A stretch of 64,000 bases of DNA, from positions 2,981,424 through 3,045,423 of the forward strand of contig NZ_BAABKM010000002.1 of the NCBI RefSeq assembly GCF_039543825.1, in the 5' to 3' direction. This DNA comes from Nocardioides conyzicola. Lineage in GTDB: Bacteria; Actinomycetota; Actinomycetes; Propionibacteriales; Nocardioidaceae. This document shows positions 1 through 8,600 of the stretch, one piece after another. A model generated the notes under the pieces. It ran no database searches, was not told the origin of the DNA, and saw only the letters and a list, made by a program, of their open reading frames with translations. The translations under genes and the position numbers were made by a program. Within the stretch, counting starts at the first letter, position 1. The number at the start of each line of letters is the position of its first letter.

Positions 1-10
1 CGAGCCCGGG

Positions 11-1702
11 TCAGGCGTCGATCACGATGGGGATGATCAGGGGGTTCCTGCGGAACGCCCGGCCGGCCCAGCGGGCGACGTCGCGGGCGAGCATCTGCTC
101 GAGCTGGTGCGGGTCGCCGATTCCTTCGGCGGCGGCGCGCGCGAGGCACTTCTCGACGACGGCGACAGCGGGGTCGAAGGCGCCGTCCTCGTGGACGAAG
201 CCGCGGACCAGGAAGTCCGGCGGGTCGGCCAGCCTGCCGGTGTCCGCGTCGACGATGGCCAGCACGGTCACGACGCCCTCCTCGCCCAGCGTGCGCCGGT
301 CCTTGAGGGTGGCCTCGGTGACGCCTCCGACGGTCTGGGCGTCGACGTAGATGTTGCCTGCGCGTACCTTGCCGGTGATCTTGGCCTGCCCGTCGACGAG
401 GTCGACGACGACCCCGTCCTCGGCGAGCACGACCCGCTCCTTCGCCAGGCCGGTGCTGATCGCGAGGTCGGCGTTGGCCCGCAGGTGGCGGTACTCGCCG
501 TGGACCGGCATCACGTTCCTGGGCTGGACGATGTTGTAGCAGTAGACGAGCTCGCCGGCGCTCGCGTGGCCCGAGACGTGCACCTTGGCGTTGCCCTTGT
601 GCACGACGTGGGCGCCCCAGCGCGTGAGGCCGTTGATCACGTTGGAGATCGCGTTCTCGTTGCCCGGGATGACCGAGCTGGCCATCAGGATGGTGTCGCC
701 CTCGCCGACGCGGATCTTGTGGTCGCGGCTGGCCATGCGGGACAGCGCGGCCAGGGGTTCGCCCTGCGAGCCGGTGCAGATCAGCGTGGCCTTGTTGGCC
801 GGCATCTTCTCGAGCTGGTCGAGGGGGACGATCAGGTTGGGCGGCACGTCGAGGTAGCCGAGCGCCTGGGCGACGCCCATGTTGCGCACCATCGAGCGGC
901 CGACGAAGGCGACCTTGCGGCCGTGCGCGTGGGCCGTGTCGAGGACCTGTTGGATCCGGTGCACGTGGCTGGCGAAGCTGGACACGATCACGCGGCGCGG
1001 GGCGTCGCGGAAGACCTGCTCGATCGCGGGGGCGAGCTCACGCTCGGAGGTCGTGAAGCCCGGGACCTCGGCGTTCGTGGAGTCGGTGAGGAAGAGGTCG
1101 ACCCCCTCCTCACCCAGGCGCGCGAAGCCGCGCAGGTCGGTGATCCGGCTGTCGAGCGGGAACTGGTCCATCTTGAAGTCGCCGGTGTGGAGAACCATGC
1201 CGGCGCCCGTACGGATCGCGACCGCGAGGCCGTCCGGGATGGAGTGGTTGACGGCCAGGAACTCGAGGTCGAACGGGCCGTACGACGAGCTGTCGCGGTC
1301 GCCCTCCTTGACCTCGTGGGTCACGGGACGGATCCGGTGCTCCTTGAGCTTCTCGACGATCAGGGCCAGCGTCAGCCGGGAGGCGATCACCGGGATGTCC
1401 GCGCGCTCGCGCAGCAGGTACGGCACGCCGCCGATGTGGTCCTCGTGGCCGTGCGTGAGCACGATGCCGACGACGTCCTGGATCCGGTTCCGGATGTAGC
1501 TGAAGTCGGGAAGGATCACGTCGACCCCCGGCTGGTGCTCCTCCGGGAAGAGGACGCCGCAGTCGACCACGAGCAGCTTCTTGCCGTACTCGAAGACGGT
1601 CATGTTCCGACCGATCTCTCCGAGGCCGCCGAGAGCGACGATGCGAAGACCGTGCGCTGGGAGGGCCGGCGGCTGCTTGAGGTCGAGATGGGGATGGCTC
1701 AC
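11..1702 (-). CDS. rnj: Ribonuclease J (metallo-beta-lactamase/beta-CASP RNase)
   Basis: 563 aa, the full length expected for RNase J, a cytoplasmic 5'-3' exo- and endoribonuclease of mRNA decay and rRNA maturation. The N-terminal metallo-beta-lactamase domain carries the zinc signature HGHEDHIGG (about residues 84-92) and downstream metal ligands in NHSIPD and HTGDFK; the beta-CASP region contains FVGRSM and CTGSQGEP, followed by PVHGEYRHL and the C-terminal helical domain ending DPHQLEQM...WAGRAFRRNPLI. The start is GTG at 1702; no better in-frame start keeps the first strand (LRIVALGGLGEIG). In many actinobacteria the gene follows dapA, but here about 300 bp of empty sequence lies upstream. 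Function is secure from motifs and length. Confidence 0.97.
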   Translation of the reverse strand: MSHPHLDLKQPPALPAHGLRIVALGGLGEIGRNMTVFEYGKKLLVVDCGVLFPEEHQPGVDVILPDFSYIRNRIQDVVGIVLTHGHEDHIGGVPYLLRERADIPVIASRLTLALIVEKLKEHRIRPVTHEVKEGDRDSSSYGPFDLEFLAVNHSIPDGLAVAIRTGAGMVLHTGDFKMDQFPLDSRITDLRGFARLGEEGVDLFLTDSTNAEVPGFTTSERELAPAIEQVFRDAPRRVIVSSFASHVHRIQQVLDTAHAHGRKVAFVGRSMVRNMGVAQALGYLDVPPNLIVPLDQLEKMPANKATLICTGSQGEPLAALSRMASRDHKIRVGEGDTILMASSVIPGNENAISNVINGLTRWGAHVVHKGNAKVHVSGHASAGELVYCYNIVQPRNVMPVHGEYRHLRANADLAISTGLAKERVVLAEDGVVVDLVDGQAKITGKVRAGNIYVDAQTVGGVTEATLKDRRTLGEEGVVTVLAIVDADTGRLADPPDFLVRGFVHEDGAFDPAVAVVEKCLARAAAEGIGDPHQLEQMLARDVARWAGRAFRRNPLIIPIVIDA

Positions 1703-1999
1703 GAAGATCCGTTCAGAAGTGTTGCGAAGTGGGGGTCCGGTGCCGGCTCATCTCTGCCCGACGATCTCGACACGGGTCTGTCTGCCTCACGGACCGATGC
1801 CACCGTATCCGTGATGCGACCCGACGAGCACGCTCAGGGTCCCGAGTCGCGCATTCGACGCCACCCCGAACCGTCAGGTCCTGGGGTCGTCGACGACGTC
1901 GCGGACAGTGCGAGGACGTCATGCGGACGGAGCAAACGGATGCACTTTCCGTATGACCTCATGGGGTTCGCCCCGCGCACTGTCAGCGGCTGGTCCGGG
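1703..1999. other. Intergenic stretch without a convincing gene
   Basis: Roughly 300 bp between the rnj start and the 3' end of the DHFR-like gene. Short open frames exist on both strands but lack ribosome sites, family-like motifs or sensible codon use. It should hold the rnj promoter; I cannot pick a convincing -10/-35 pair. Confidence 0.4.
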
Positions 2000-2533
2000 T
2001 CAGCCGGGAGTGTAGGTGTAGGCCACGGAGCCAGCGCCGAACCGGCGCACGTTCTGCAGCACCAGGTCCACCGGTCCACCGAAGAGCCTGTAGCCCTTGC
2101 CGAAGGCGATGGGGTGGACGTTGATGCGGTACTCGTCGACGAGCCCGAGCCGAGTCAGCTCTTGGGCGAAAGTGGCGCCGCCATAGGTGAGGATCGGCCC
2201 GCCTTCCGTCGCCTTGAGCTCGGCCATGCCGCTCTCGAGGTCTTCATAGATCGTCGTCTCGGGCCAGGTCGCCTCGGTCAATGTTCGTGAGAAGACCGCC
2301 TTGGGAATCTCGTTCATCGGCTTGGCCAAAGCGTCGGTCGAGGACTGCCAGTACGGCGCCATCTCCAGGTAGGCGCCACGGCCCATCGCGTGCACGCCCG
2401 CACTGCTGATCAGGTCGAGGATCTCGGCGGCGAACTCGTCGTCGTAGAAGTTCATCGGCCACGCCGGCACCTCGCCGGGCTGCCCCACGAAGCCGTCCAA
2501 GGACATGTCCATCTTCAGTATCAAAGATCGCAT
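2000..2533 (-). CDS. Dihydrofolate reductase / RibD C-terminal family protein
   Basis: 177 aa cytoplasmic protein of the RibD_C/DHFR fold. It opens with a short beta strand and the family MSLDGFVG segment (residues 9-16), has the central GGPILTYGGATFAQ loop that binds NADPH in this fold, and ends with the YRLFGG / VAYTYTP strands. These stand-alone proteins reduce unknown pterin- or flavin-like substrates; it is not the housekeeping FolA, which lacks this layout. The ATG at 2533 is chosen because the fold begins right there; a GTG at 2548 is possible but an AGGAGG run abuts it too closely. Substrate unknown. Confidence 0.85.
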   Translation of the reverse strand: MRSLILKMDMSLDGFVGQPGEVPAWPMNFYDDEFAAEILDLISSAGVHAMGRGAYLEMAPYWQSSTDALAKPMNEIPKAVFSRTLTEATWPETTIYEDLESGMAELKATEGGPILTYGGATFAQELTRLGLVDEYRINVHPIAFGKGYRLFGGPVDLVLQNVRRFGAGSVAYTYTPG

Positions 2534-2634
2534 GCAAGGACCGACCACCCTCCTCGCTCAAAGTCATCGGGGACGGCGCGGGCCGGTGCTGGATCGGTCA
2601 GCGGGGGCGGAACAGGCAGTCGTGCTGCAGCCGT

Positions 2635-2994
2635 TCAGTCGGAGCACAGGCAGAACGGGTGTCCGGCCGGGTCGAGGAAGACGCGGAAGCTCGTCCCCGG
2701 CTGGTGCTCGTGTTTGGTCGCGCCCAGCCCGAGGACAGCCGTCTCGGCGGTGTCCAGGTCGTCCACGGCAACGTCGATGTGCATCTGCTGCGGGACGTCC
2801 TGGCCTGGCCACTGGGGAGGGTGGTAGCCCTCGACCTTCTGGAAGCCGATGCCGTCGCCGTATTCCGCGCGGACGAAGCACATGTCTGGGTCGTTGCTGG
2901 CGATCGGCCAGTCGAGCAGCGCGCTGTAGAACTCTGCGAGGAGCTGAGGGTCGGGGCAGTCGAGGACGACGACAGGAAAGCGTGCGATAGCCAT
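2635..2994 (-). CDS. VOC (glyoxalase/bleomycin-resistance fold) family protein
   Basis: 119 aa, one complete vicinal-oxygen-chelate domain made of two beta-alpha-beta-beta-beta halves: RFPVVVLDCPDP...FYSALLDWP, then FVRAEYGDGIGFQKVEGY, PQQMHIDVAVDDLD, and the C-terminal FRVFLDPAGHPFCLC. The conserved tail (DPAGHPFCL) is typical of the actinobacterial glyoxalase-like subgroup; metal ligands would be His in MHID and a Glu/Asp late in the chain. The ATG at 2994 is preferred over GTG 3003 because TAGCGT ends 7 nt upstream, which fits a leaderless transcript. Substrate cannot be inferred. Confidence 0.87.
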   Translation of the reverse strand: MAIARFPVVVLDCPDPQLLAEFYSALLDWPIASNDPDMCFVRAEYGDGIGFQKVEGYHPPQWPGQDVPQQMHIDVAVDDLDTAETAVLGLGATKHEHQPGTSFRVFLDPAGHPFCLCSD

Positions 2995-3001
2995 GGCCTG
3001 C

Positions 3002-3007
3002 ACGCTA
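3002..3007 (-). promoter_or_regulatory. -10 box of leaderless VOC gene
   Basis: TAGCGT on the minus strand with 7 nt to the ATG at 2994; transcription would start at or next to the start codon. Confidence 0.5.
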
Positions 3008-3062
3008 GGGATGATCCCGGACGGAATGCTTCCGCGATCGTCATCTCCCGGGCGTACCCGCG

Positions 3063-3860
3063 TCAGCGGCCGCCGAGTGCGTCGAGGGTCGCCATGTCGT
3101 CGTCGGTCAGGCTGAACCCGGCGACGTCCGCGTTCGATCGGATGCGGTCGGCGTGAACGGACTTCGGGATCACGATCACGTCGTGCTGCAGGTGCCAGCG
3201 GATGATGACCTGGGCCGGCGAGCGCCCGGTCCGCTCAGCGATCTCCAGGATCGCAGGATGCTCGAGGGTGCCACCCCGAAGGGCGCTGTAGCCCTCGAGT
3301 GCGATGTTGCGAGCGCGGTGCTCGGCCAGCGTCTCGGCGTCGAAGAGGAGCGGGCTCCACTCGATCTGGTTGACCGCGGGCGCCGCTCCGGTGGCATTCG
3401 TGATCTCGTCGATCAGGGGGATGTCGAAGTTGCTCACCCCGATCTCACGGGCCAGGCCCGCCTCCCGGGCCTCGACGAAGGCGTGCCACATCTCGGTGTT
3501 GGCGGAACCGTCCGCGGGCCAGTGGATGAGCCACAGGTCCACGTGGTCGGTCTGCAGCAGCTCGAGGCTCTCCCGAAGAGTGCTGAGCTCCTGGCCGGCC
3601 CGGTTGGGCGGGCACTTGGTGGTGACGAAGACGTCGTCGCGGGGGATCCCGCTCTCGGCCAGTGCGCGGCCGACCTCGCGCTCGTTGCCGTAGACCGTCG
3701 CGGTGTCGAGGTGGCGGTAGCCGGTCTCGAGCGCCGTCGAGGTCGCGCGCACCGCGTCAGGGCCCTTGATCTGCCAGGTGCCGAAGCCGAGGAGCGGGAT
3801 CCGAGTGCCCTCGGTGAGCGAGACGGTGTCGTCGGGAAGTCGGGGGGTGTCGTCGGTCAT
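3063..3860 (-). CDS. Aldo/keto reductase (AKR5-type, 2,5-diketo-gluconate reductase-like)
   Basis: 265 aa, slightly short of the usual 275-320 aa for this NADPH-dependent (beta/alpha)8 barrel. The catalytic tetrad is visible: Asp52 and Tyr57 in HLDTATVYGNE, Lys82 in VTTKCPP, His113 in WLIHWP. The GVSNF and VIPKSVHADRIRSNADV segments bind the cofactor's pyrophosphate and 2'-phosphate. It begins with LPDDTVSLTEGTRIPLLGFGTWQ, the standard first strand. Single gene, transcribed away from the lipoprotein hydrolase. A TAGCAT box 6 nt before the ATG suggests leaderless expression. Physiological carbonyl substrate unknown. Confidence 0.95.
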   Translation of the reverse strand: MTDDTPRLPDDTVSLTEGTRIPLLGFGTWQIKGPDAVRATSTALETGYRHLDTATVYGNEREVGRALAESGIPRDDVFVTTKCPPNRAGQELSTLRESLELLQTDHVDLWLIHWPADGSANTEMWHAFVEAREAGLAREIGVSNFDIPLIDEITNATGAAPAVNQIEWSPLLFDAETLAEHRARNIALEGYSALRGGTLEHPAILEIAERTGRSPAQVIIRWHLQHDVIVIPKSVHADRIRSNADVAGFSLTDDDMATLDALGGR

Positions 3861-3866
3861 GTCGCG

Positions 3867-3872
3867 ATGCTA
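3867..3872 (-). promoter_or_regulatory. -10 box of leaderless aldo/keto reductase gene
   Basis: TAGCAT on the minus strand, 6 nt from the ATG at 3860. Confidence 0.5.
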
Positions 3873-3974
3873 GTCACCACCTGCACGCCGCCACGTCGGC
3901 CAGACCGGCCACCACGTCGGCGACAACCGGGCGGTCAGTGCCTCCGCAGACGACCACTAGGCGTGGTGGCACGG

Positions 3975-4850
3975 ATGAGGTTCACTGAAGAGATGACCGC
4001 GCCGGGAGCGGGCAGGGGAGCTGTCCTCATGTGGTTGTGCCTCGCCGTGCTGGTCCTCGCCTCGTGTGCCGACGACTCCGACGGCAAGGACTCTGCATCG
4101 AGCTCGGAGGGACCCACCGGCACTCCCCGCCAGTCGCCGAGCGGCGCAGCACAGGGCGCAAGCTTCACGGTCGACGGGAGGGAGCTCCTCCTCGACTGCA
4201 CGGGTGAGGGCGCACCCACGATGGTCCTGGAGGTCGGCGAGGGCGCTCCTCGCCAAGCTCTCTCCGGCATCGGTGACGCCTACCGATCGCAGGTCAGGGT
4301 GTGTTCCTACGAGCGCGCCAGCACCGACAGGAACATCGTGTCCGACCTGCACGGCCTGCTCGAAGCCGCCCACGTGCCCGGCCCGTACCTGCTGGTCGGT
4401 CACTCGGCCGGGGGCCTCCTGGTCCAGGCGTACGCCGCCGCCTACCCGGACGAGACCGCTGGCGTGGTGGCCATCAACCCGGTGCCTGCCTGGCAAGCGT
4501 GGTCGACGCTCGCGTTCAACGAGATGACCAGCCGCGAGCGGAAGGACGAGGCCGCCTACTACGGGGGCGCCAACGGCGAGTCGCTGGACTACCGCGACAT
4601 CAGTCGACTGATCGCCGAGTCCCCGGCACCGCGCACCATCCCGCTGCACGTCCTGATCTCGACCGCGGCCCAGTGCGACAGCCCGAAGGACATCTGCGCA
4701 CGCACGTACCCGGCGTACGAGCAGATCTCCCGGGCCGTCGCCCGGCGATGGGGAGAGGGCCGTTTCAGTGAGGTCGAGGCACCCCATGAGATCCCGGTCG
4801 CGGACGTGCAGCCCGCCATCGACGACGTGATCTCGCGCGCCCGTCAGTGA
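3975..4850 (+). CDS. Alpha/beta hydrolase lipoprotein
   Basis: 291 aa from ATG 3975 (ATGs at 3993 and 4029 are also possible). An N-terminal hydrophobic stretch ends in the lipobox L-A-S-C (Cys31), so the mature protein is probably a membrane-anchored extracytoplasmic lipoprotein; a Ser/Asp/Gly-rich linker (about residues 32-60) follows. The hydrolase core has the nucleophile elbow GHSAGG (Ser near residue 142) and a late catalytic His in APHEIP. Three or more Cys in the chain (LLDC, VRVCSYE, CDSPKDIC) could form disulfides outside the cell. Family members include esterases and thioesterases; no substrate can be assigned. Convergent with the helicase gene. Confidence 0.88.
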   Translation: MRFTEEMTAPGAGRGAVLMWLCLAVLVLASCADDSDGKDSASSSEGPTGTPRQSPSGAAQGASFTVDGRELLLDCTGEGAPTMVLEVGEGAPRQALSGIGDAYRSQVRVCSYERASTDRNIVSDLHGLLEAAHVPGPYLLVGHSAGGLLVQAYAAAYPDETAGVVAINPVPAWQAWSTLAFNEMTSRERKDEAAYYGGANGESLDYRDISRLIAESPAPRTIPLHVLISTAAQCDSPKDICARTYPAYEQISRAVARRWGEGRFSEVEAPHEIPVADVQPAIDDVISRARQ

Positions 4851-4879
4851 CGTCGGCCAGGCTCGCGGCAACCGAGCGG

Positions 4880-6613
4880 TCAGGCGTCGGCCTCGGTCAG
4901 TGACGTGGGCGGCAGCCAGTCGGCCCCGAGGAGCTCGGCGAGGTCGGCGAGGCCGGTGGTGTCGCCGCCGACCGTGTCGGACGCGGCGGCGATGCGCTCC
5001 ACCATCACCTTGCCGACCTGCTCCTCCACCGTGCCCTCGGCGTACGCGATGTGCCACGGCGAGACCTGGTGGTCGCGGTGGGTGCGGCCGGTCACCTGCC
5101 GTCCGGCGATGCCCGAGAAGCGGGCCTGGTGGAAGACGCCGACGCGCGGTTCGGTGCTCGCCCGGTGGCCGTCGGGGAGGGTCTCGCCGGCGTGCAGGCT
5201 GATCGAGGCGACCGTGGTGAAGACGCAGACCCTGGCCTGACCGGTCTGGAAGCGGAGCCGCTCGGCCTCGGGGTCGAACCGGTCGCGGCCGTAGATCGTG
5301 GCGACCTCGATGCCGGAGTCGCGCAGCCGGTCGGCGATGGGGTCGGCAGCGGTCCCGACGAACTCGACCGAGCACGCCACCTGCCGCTCCGCCTGGACCT
5401 GCTGGTCGATCCAGGCGACCGTCGAGTCGACCCGGATCAGGCCCGCCTTCTGCCGGAAGCGCAGCAGCGCGGCGCGGCCCTTCGCGACGTTGCGGCCGCG
5501 ACGCGCGATGTCCATCTCGCGACAGAACTCGCCCCACTCGGCCTCGTACGCCGCGCGCTCCGCCGGCGTGAGCGCCACCGGCATGCCGGAGATCGGCACC
5601 GGCCCCCACGGTGCGGCCCGGTGCAGCATGGCCGGGGGCCGCTCCTCGTCGAGCCAGCCGCGCACCAGCTTGAGGTCGGCGGCGCGGCGTGCCGGATCGG
5701 TGGTCCAGGCCGCGCCGTACCGTCCCTGCTCCACCCCCACGCCGTGGCGCTCGAGCGCGGCGGCGAACGCGGCCCCGGGCTGCGTCGCCGAGGTCCACTC
5801 CTTCATCGGCTCGCCGAGCACCTGCGCGTACGCCGGGGCGAGGTAGGGCAGCTCGAGCGGCGTGTGCCCCGGCGTCGCGGTCGTCGCGATGACGAACGGC
5901 GCCTGGTCGTGCGGCCGCCCGTGGCCCGAGATCCTGGCCCAGAGCTTCCACCGCTTCGTCGTCGTACGCCGCAGCGCGTGGGCCTCGTCGGCGATGATCA
6001 CGTCCCACGCGTGGTCCTTGATCTTCTCCAGCCGGTCCCAGGTGATCACGACCCACTCGAGACCGCCGTCGCCGAGCGCCGCGATGGTGCGGCACCAGTG
6101 ACCGATCGTGATCGCGGCGGGCCGGTCGGCGACGACGAGCACCCGTCGCGCGTCGCGGAGGTCGCCCACCGCCGTCGCGCCGAGCACCGCCGAGATCGTC
6201 TTGCCCACGCCGGGCTCGTCGGCCAGCAGGAAGAGCCGCCCGCCCGCCTCCGCGCGCGCCGCGATCGCGTCGGCCGCCTCGAACTGGATCCTCCGCGGCT
6301 CGAGCGCATCGGTCGGCTCGGGGGAGGGCGCCGGATCGTCGGGGTTGAGGGTGTTCTCGATGAACCGCCCCAGCGTGTACGGCCCCGGTGCGTACGGCGC
6401 GAGGTGCGCCGGCAACCCGCGCCCGACGTACAGGTGGGTCTTGACCGCCGGGTGCCAGGCGGCGCCGTCGACCTGGGTCCCGTACGGCACGTCGAGCACC
6501 CACAGCCGCTCGCCCGGCCCGGCGACCGGCAACGCCCGCGGCGGCTGCCGCTTCCCGCCCCGACGCGGCGGCCCGCTACGTCGACGAGCGCCGGTACGAC
6601 GAGGACTGGCCAC
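4880..6613 (-). CDS. DEAH-box SNF2-type helicase-like ATPase
   Basis: 577 aa from GTG 6613. A basic N-terminus (about 28 aa, Arg/Lys-rich) precedes a domain of unknown role (residues 35-105), then helicase motif I DEPGVGKT (132-139), motif II DEAH (209-212), motif III-like ATTATPG, and a C-terminal lobe with FTTVASISLHAGE and motif VI-like RQVTGRTHRDHQ. The layout resembles SNF2/Swi2-type translocases of actinobacteria and their phages, shorter than Swi2/Snf2 remodellers. It would hydrolyse ATP to move on nucleic acid; the partner is unknown. No nuclease gene is adjacent. TAGCGT 6 nt before the start argues for a leaderless mRNA and supports this GTG. Confidence 0.88.
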   Translation of the reverse strand: MASPRRTGARRRSGPPRRGGKRQPPRALPVAGPGERLWVLDVPYGTQVDGAAWHPAVKTHLYVGRGLPAHLAPYAPGPYTLGRFIENTLNPDDPAPSPEPTDALEPRRIQFEAADAIAARAEAGGRLFLLADEPGVGKTISAVLGATAVGDLRDARRVLVVADRPAAITIGHWCRTIAALGDGGLEWVVITWDRLEKIKDHAWDVIIADEAHALRRTTTKRWKLWARISGHGRPHDQAPFVIATTATPGHTPLELPYLAPAYAQVLGEPMKEWTSATQPGAAFAAALERHGVGVEQGRYGAAWTTDPARRAADLKLVRGWLDEERPPAMLHRAAPWGPVPISGMPVALTPAERAAYEAEWGEFCREMDIARRGRNVAKGRAALLRFRQKAGLIRVDSTVAWIDQQVQAERQVACSVEFVGTAADPIADRLRDSGIEVATIYGRDRFDPEAERLRFQTGQARVCVFTTVASISLHAGETLPDGHRASTEPRVGVFHQARFSGIAGRQVTGRTHRDHQVSPWHIAYAEGTVEEQVGKVMVERIAAASDTVGGDTTGLADLAELLGADWLPPTSLTEADA

Positions 6614-6619
6614 CCCCGG

Positions 6620-6625
6620 ACGCTA
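6620..6625 (-). promoter_or_regulatory. -10 box of leaderless helicase gene
   Basis: TAGCGT on the minus strand with a 6-nt spacer to GTG 6613. Confidence 0.5.
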
Positions 6626-6817
6626 TCCGCGACCCACCTGGGATCAGAGCTGCCTCGCCCACGCTGGCGCGCGGCGCTTGGCCCGAGGCCTAGATTCCGG
6701 ACGCACGAGGCGTCTAACGTGGGTGGCGCGGCATTTGTCGACGCAGGACGCAGCAGGGCGATGGTGTCCATCGTTCGCCTCACTTGACCTCGAGATATCG
6801 GTTGGGGGGAGGGGACA

Positions 6818-7261
6818 ATGGGGTCCCGATTCGGATGGCGAAGGTCCTCAGACGCTGGCAGCGCGTCTGTGGACGGTGCGATCGAGCGGATGCTGGCGGG
6901 ACGGGTGCCTCCCCCGCGCCGCGAGGAGCCGCCGTCGGACGATCCGGTGGCCATCGCCGACGCCGCGGTCGACGGCGTCGCGGACCTCCTTGCGTCGGAC
7001 CTCTCTGAGCTGAAGGACGACCGCGCGGGGGCCGGGCTCCGCCAGGTCGGCCGCAACCTCTCCTCGGCGATGACCGCCCTCGCTCCCTATCGGGACAGCG
7101 CTGATGGTCGGCTCCGTGCCGCCTACGCGGCGGTCCACGAGGCGATCACGGACCTGGCGGGGGTCTACGCCTGGCTGACCTTCGGCCAGGGCCGGGCACA
7201 GCATGTCCAACGAGCGCGCGATCGGCGCGGGCAGCGGGACGAACGCGACGCCCACGACTGA
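6818..7261 (+). CDS. Hypothetical helical protein
   Basis: 147 aa, not recognised. The start is an ATG preceded by a G-rich Shine-Dalgarno run (GGGGGGAGGGG). The first 45 residues are Arg/Pro-rich and probably disordered; residues 45-125 are alanine-rich and likely helical (IADAAVDGVADLLASDLSEL, AAYAAVHEAITDLAGVYAWL); the tail is strongly charged. No signal peptide and no membrane segment. Codon use matches the neighbouring genes, which supports it being real. It could form a unit with the next gene, though 220 bp separate them. Confidence 0.6.
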   Translation: MGSRFGWRRSSDAGSASVDGAIERMLAGRVPPPRREEPPSDDPVAIADAAVDGVADLLASDLSELKDDRAGAGLRQVGRNLSSAMTALAPYRDSADGRLRAAYAAVHEAITDLAGVYAWLTFGQGRAQHVQRARDRRGQRDERDAHD

Positions 7262-7481
7262 GGCAGCGGGACGTCTCGCGGAGCCAGTGCGACCCGGCTG
7301 GCCCGCTGCTGGATTGGCGCAAGATGAGCCCGACGAGGCCGTTCACGCAACCCACTCCGGCTTTTGCCTTGTACGTTCGTGAATACCGCTTCTGTGCCGT
7401 GGCTCCGTCGGAGTCTCGTGCCCAGGCTTCGTTCTTGGGTTTCTTCTTCGAAGGTGGCAACTTCCTTGGAGGAATCACGAC

Positions 7482-7889
7482 ATGCACACGCTCGACGAGG
7501 CATCCGTCCTGTCCGCACCCCGGGCCCGGCAGCTGAGCGACCGGGCCGATGAGTTCCGGATCATCCTGAGTGCACGTCAGGAGGCGGACGCGATCCTCGC
7601 GGACGCGCACGTCGTACGTCTCGACGCAGTCCTCCAGGCCGAAGCCATCGTGGCTGCGGCCCAGGCGTCAGCCGACGAGATCCGGCGGACCGCTCGTGCT
7701 CAGGTGGCCGACACCAACGAGGAATCGTCGAGACGTCACTTCGCCCAGGCCTCGTACGCGGCACTGTCGTCGACACGCCGGCAGGCGGCCACGACCGAGC
7801 CGACCGCCGTCGCGTCCCCGACCGGGCAGGCGGAGGACCGCACGGAGCTGCGGCCCCTCGGGTGGCTCTTCCGCGCCGACCGGTCGTAG
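7482..7889 (+). CDS. Hypothetical coiled-coil protein (DivIVA/AtpF-like helix)
   Basis: 135 aa with an excellent ribosome site (GGAGGA, 8 nt before ATG). Residues 15-80 form one long charged helix rich in Ala/Glu/Arg (READAILADAH, QAEAIVAAAQASADEIRRTA), the pattern seen in DivIVA and ATP-synthase b-subunit stalks; the remainder is Thr/Ala-rich and flexible with a conserved-looking end (LRPLGWLFRADR). No membrane segment. Small actinobacterial proteins of this type have been linked to polar growth scaffolds, but that is only an analogy here. The 220 bp upstream are T-richer than average and may contain a regulated promoter. Confidence 0.7.
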   Translation: MHTLDEASVLSAPRARQLSDRADEFRIILSARQEADAILADAHVVRLDAVLQAEAIVAAAQASADEIRRTARAQVADTNEESSRRHFAQASYAALSSTRRQAATTEPTAVASPTGQAEDRTELRPLGWLFRADRS

Positions 7890-7908
7890 CGCACACCGCT
7901 GCCGGAAG

Positions 7909-7940
7909 CGATGGCCGGACCCGCCCGGGCCCGGCCATCG
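7909..7940. terminator. Hairpin between convergent genes
   Basis: CGATGGCCGG (7909-7918) pairs perfectly with CCGGCCATCG (7931-7940) around a 12-nt C/G loop. There is no T tract, but the position between converging 3' ends suits a bidirectional terminator. Confidence 0.5.
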
Positions 7941-7947
7941 CCGCGGG

Positions 7948-8559
7948 TCAGTGGACCTGCGCACCCAGGGCGAGCTCGAAGCCGGCACCGTTGCGGGCCA
8001 GGCCCATGAGCAGGAGACCGGCCTGCTCGAGCAGCGGGGCTGCCTGCAGGCCGCCGGCGTCGAGCGGCCGCAGCTCCAGGCTGTCCAGGAACGCCCCGAG
8101 GGTGGCCTTCGCCTCGGCGCTGTCGCCCGCGATGAACGCGTCCAGCGGAGTGCCCTTCGCCAGCACGTGGCCGAAGATCGTGTTCAGGGCCTTCACCACG
8201 TGGGCGCTGTCGGGGGCGACCGCGGCCATCTCGTGGGCCGCCGAGGTCGGGGTCACCAGGCCGCTGGCGTCGGCGTTGAACGGGTTGGAGATGTCGACGA
8301 GGATCTTGCCGGCCAGCGCGTCGCCGTACGTCGAGACCGCGTCGACCACGCCGTCGTACAGGACCGCGACGATGACGATCTCGCCCTTCGGTACGTCGCC
8401 GTAGGTGCCGACCGTGGTCCCGTTGCCGATCTGGTCGGCGAGGGCCCGGGCCTTGGTCGCGTTGCGGCCGAGGAGCTCGACGGTGTGGCCGTGGTTGACC
8501 GCCCGGGTGCCGATGGCGGTGGCCATGTTGCCCGAGCCGATGATGCTGATGGTGGTCAT
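7948..8559 (-). CDS. NADPH-dependent F420 reductase-like oxidoreductase
   Basis: 203 aa, the usual size for this Rossmann family (F420_oxidored/NpdG-like). The N-terminal dinucleotide motif is GSGNMATAIG (residues 8-17), followed by ELLGRN, where the Arg is expected to bind the 2'-phosphate of NADP(H), and by ISNPFN and VVKALNTIFG, signatures of this group. The start at 8559 has AAAGGAA ahead of it; an upstream in-frame extension is Thr-repeat junk. It lies 41 bp downstream of the MFS transporter in the same direction, so the two probably share the TetR-controlled promoter. Whether it uses F420 or another acceptor cannot be told from sequence. Confidence 0.87.
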   Translation of the reverse strand: MTTISIIGSGNMATAIGTRAVNHGHTVELLGRNATKARALADQIGNGTTVGTYGDVPKGEIVIVAVLYDGVVDAVSTYGDALAGKILVDISNPFNADASGLVTPTSAAHEMAAVAPDSAHVVKALNTIFGHVLAKGTPLDAFIAGDSAEAKATLGAFLDSLELRPLDAGGLQAAPLLEQAGLLLMGLARNGAGFELALGAQVH

Positions 8560-8600
8560 GATGGGTTCCTTTGTGGTGGTGGTTGTGGTGGTGCTGGTGG

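Noticed and set aside
107..2290. Long plus-strand open frame opposite rnj
   Set aside because: It mirrors the GC-skewed codons of rnj, has low-complexity Arg/Asp/Val composition and no motifs; rnj on the other strand is certain.
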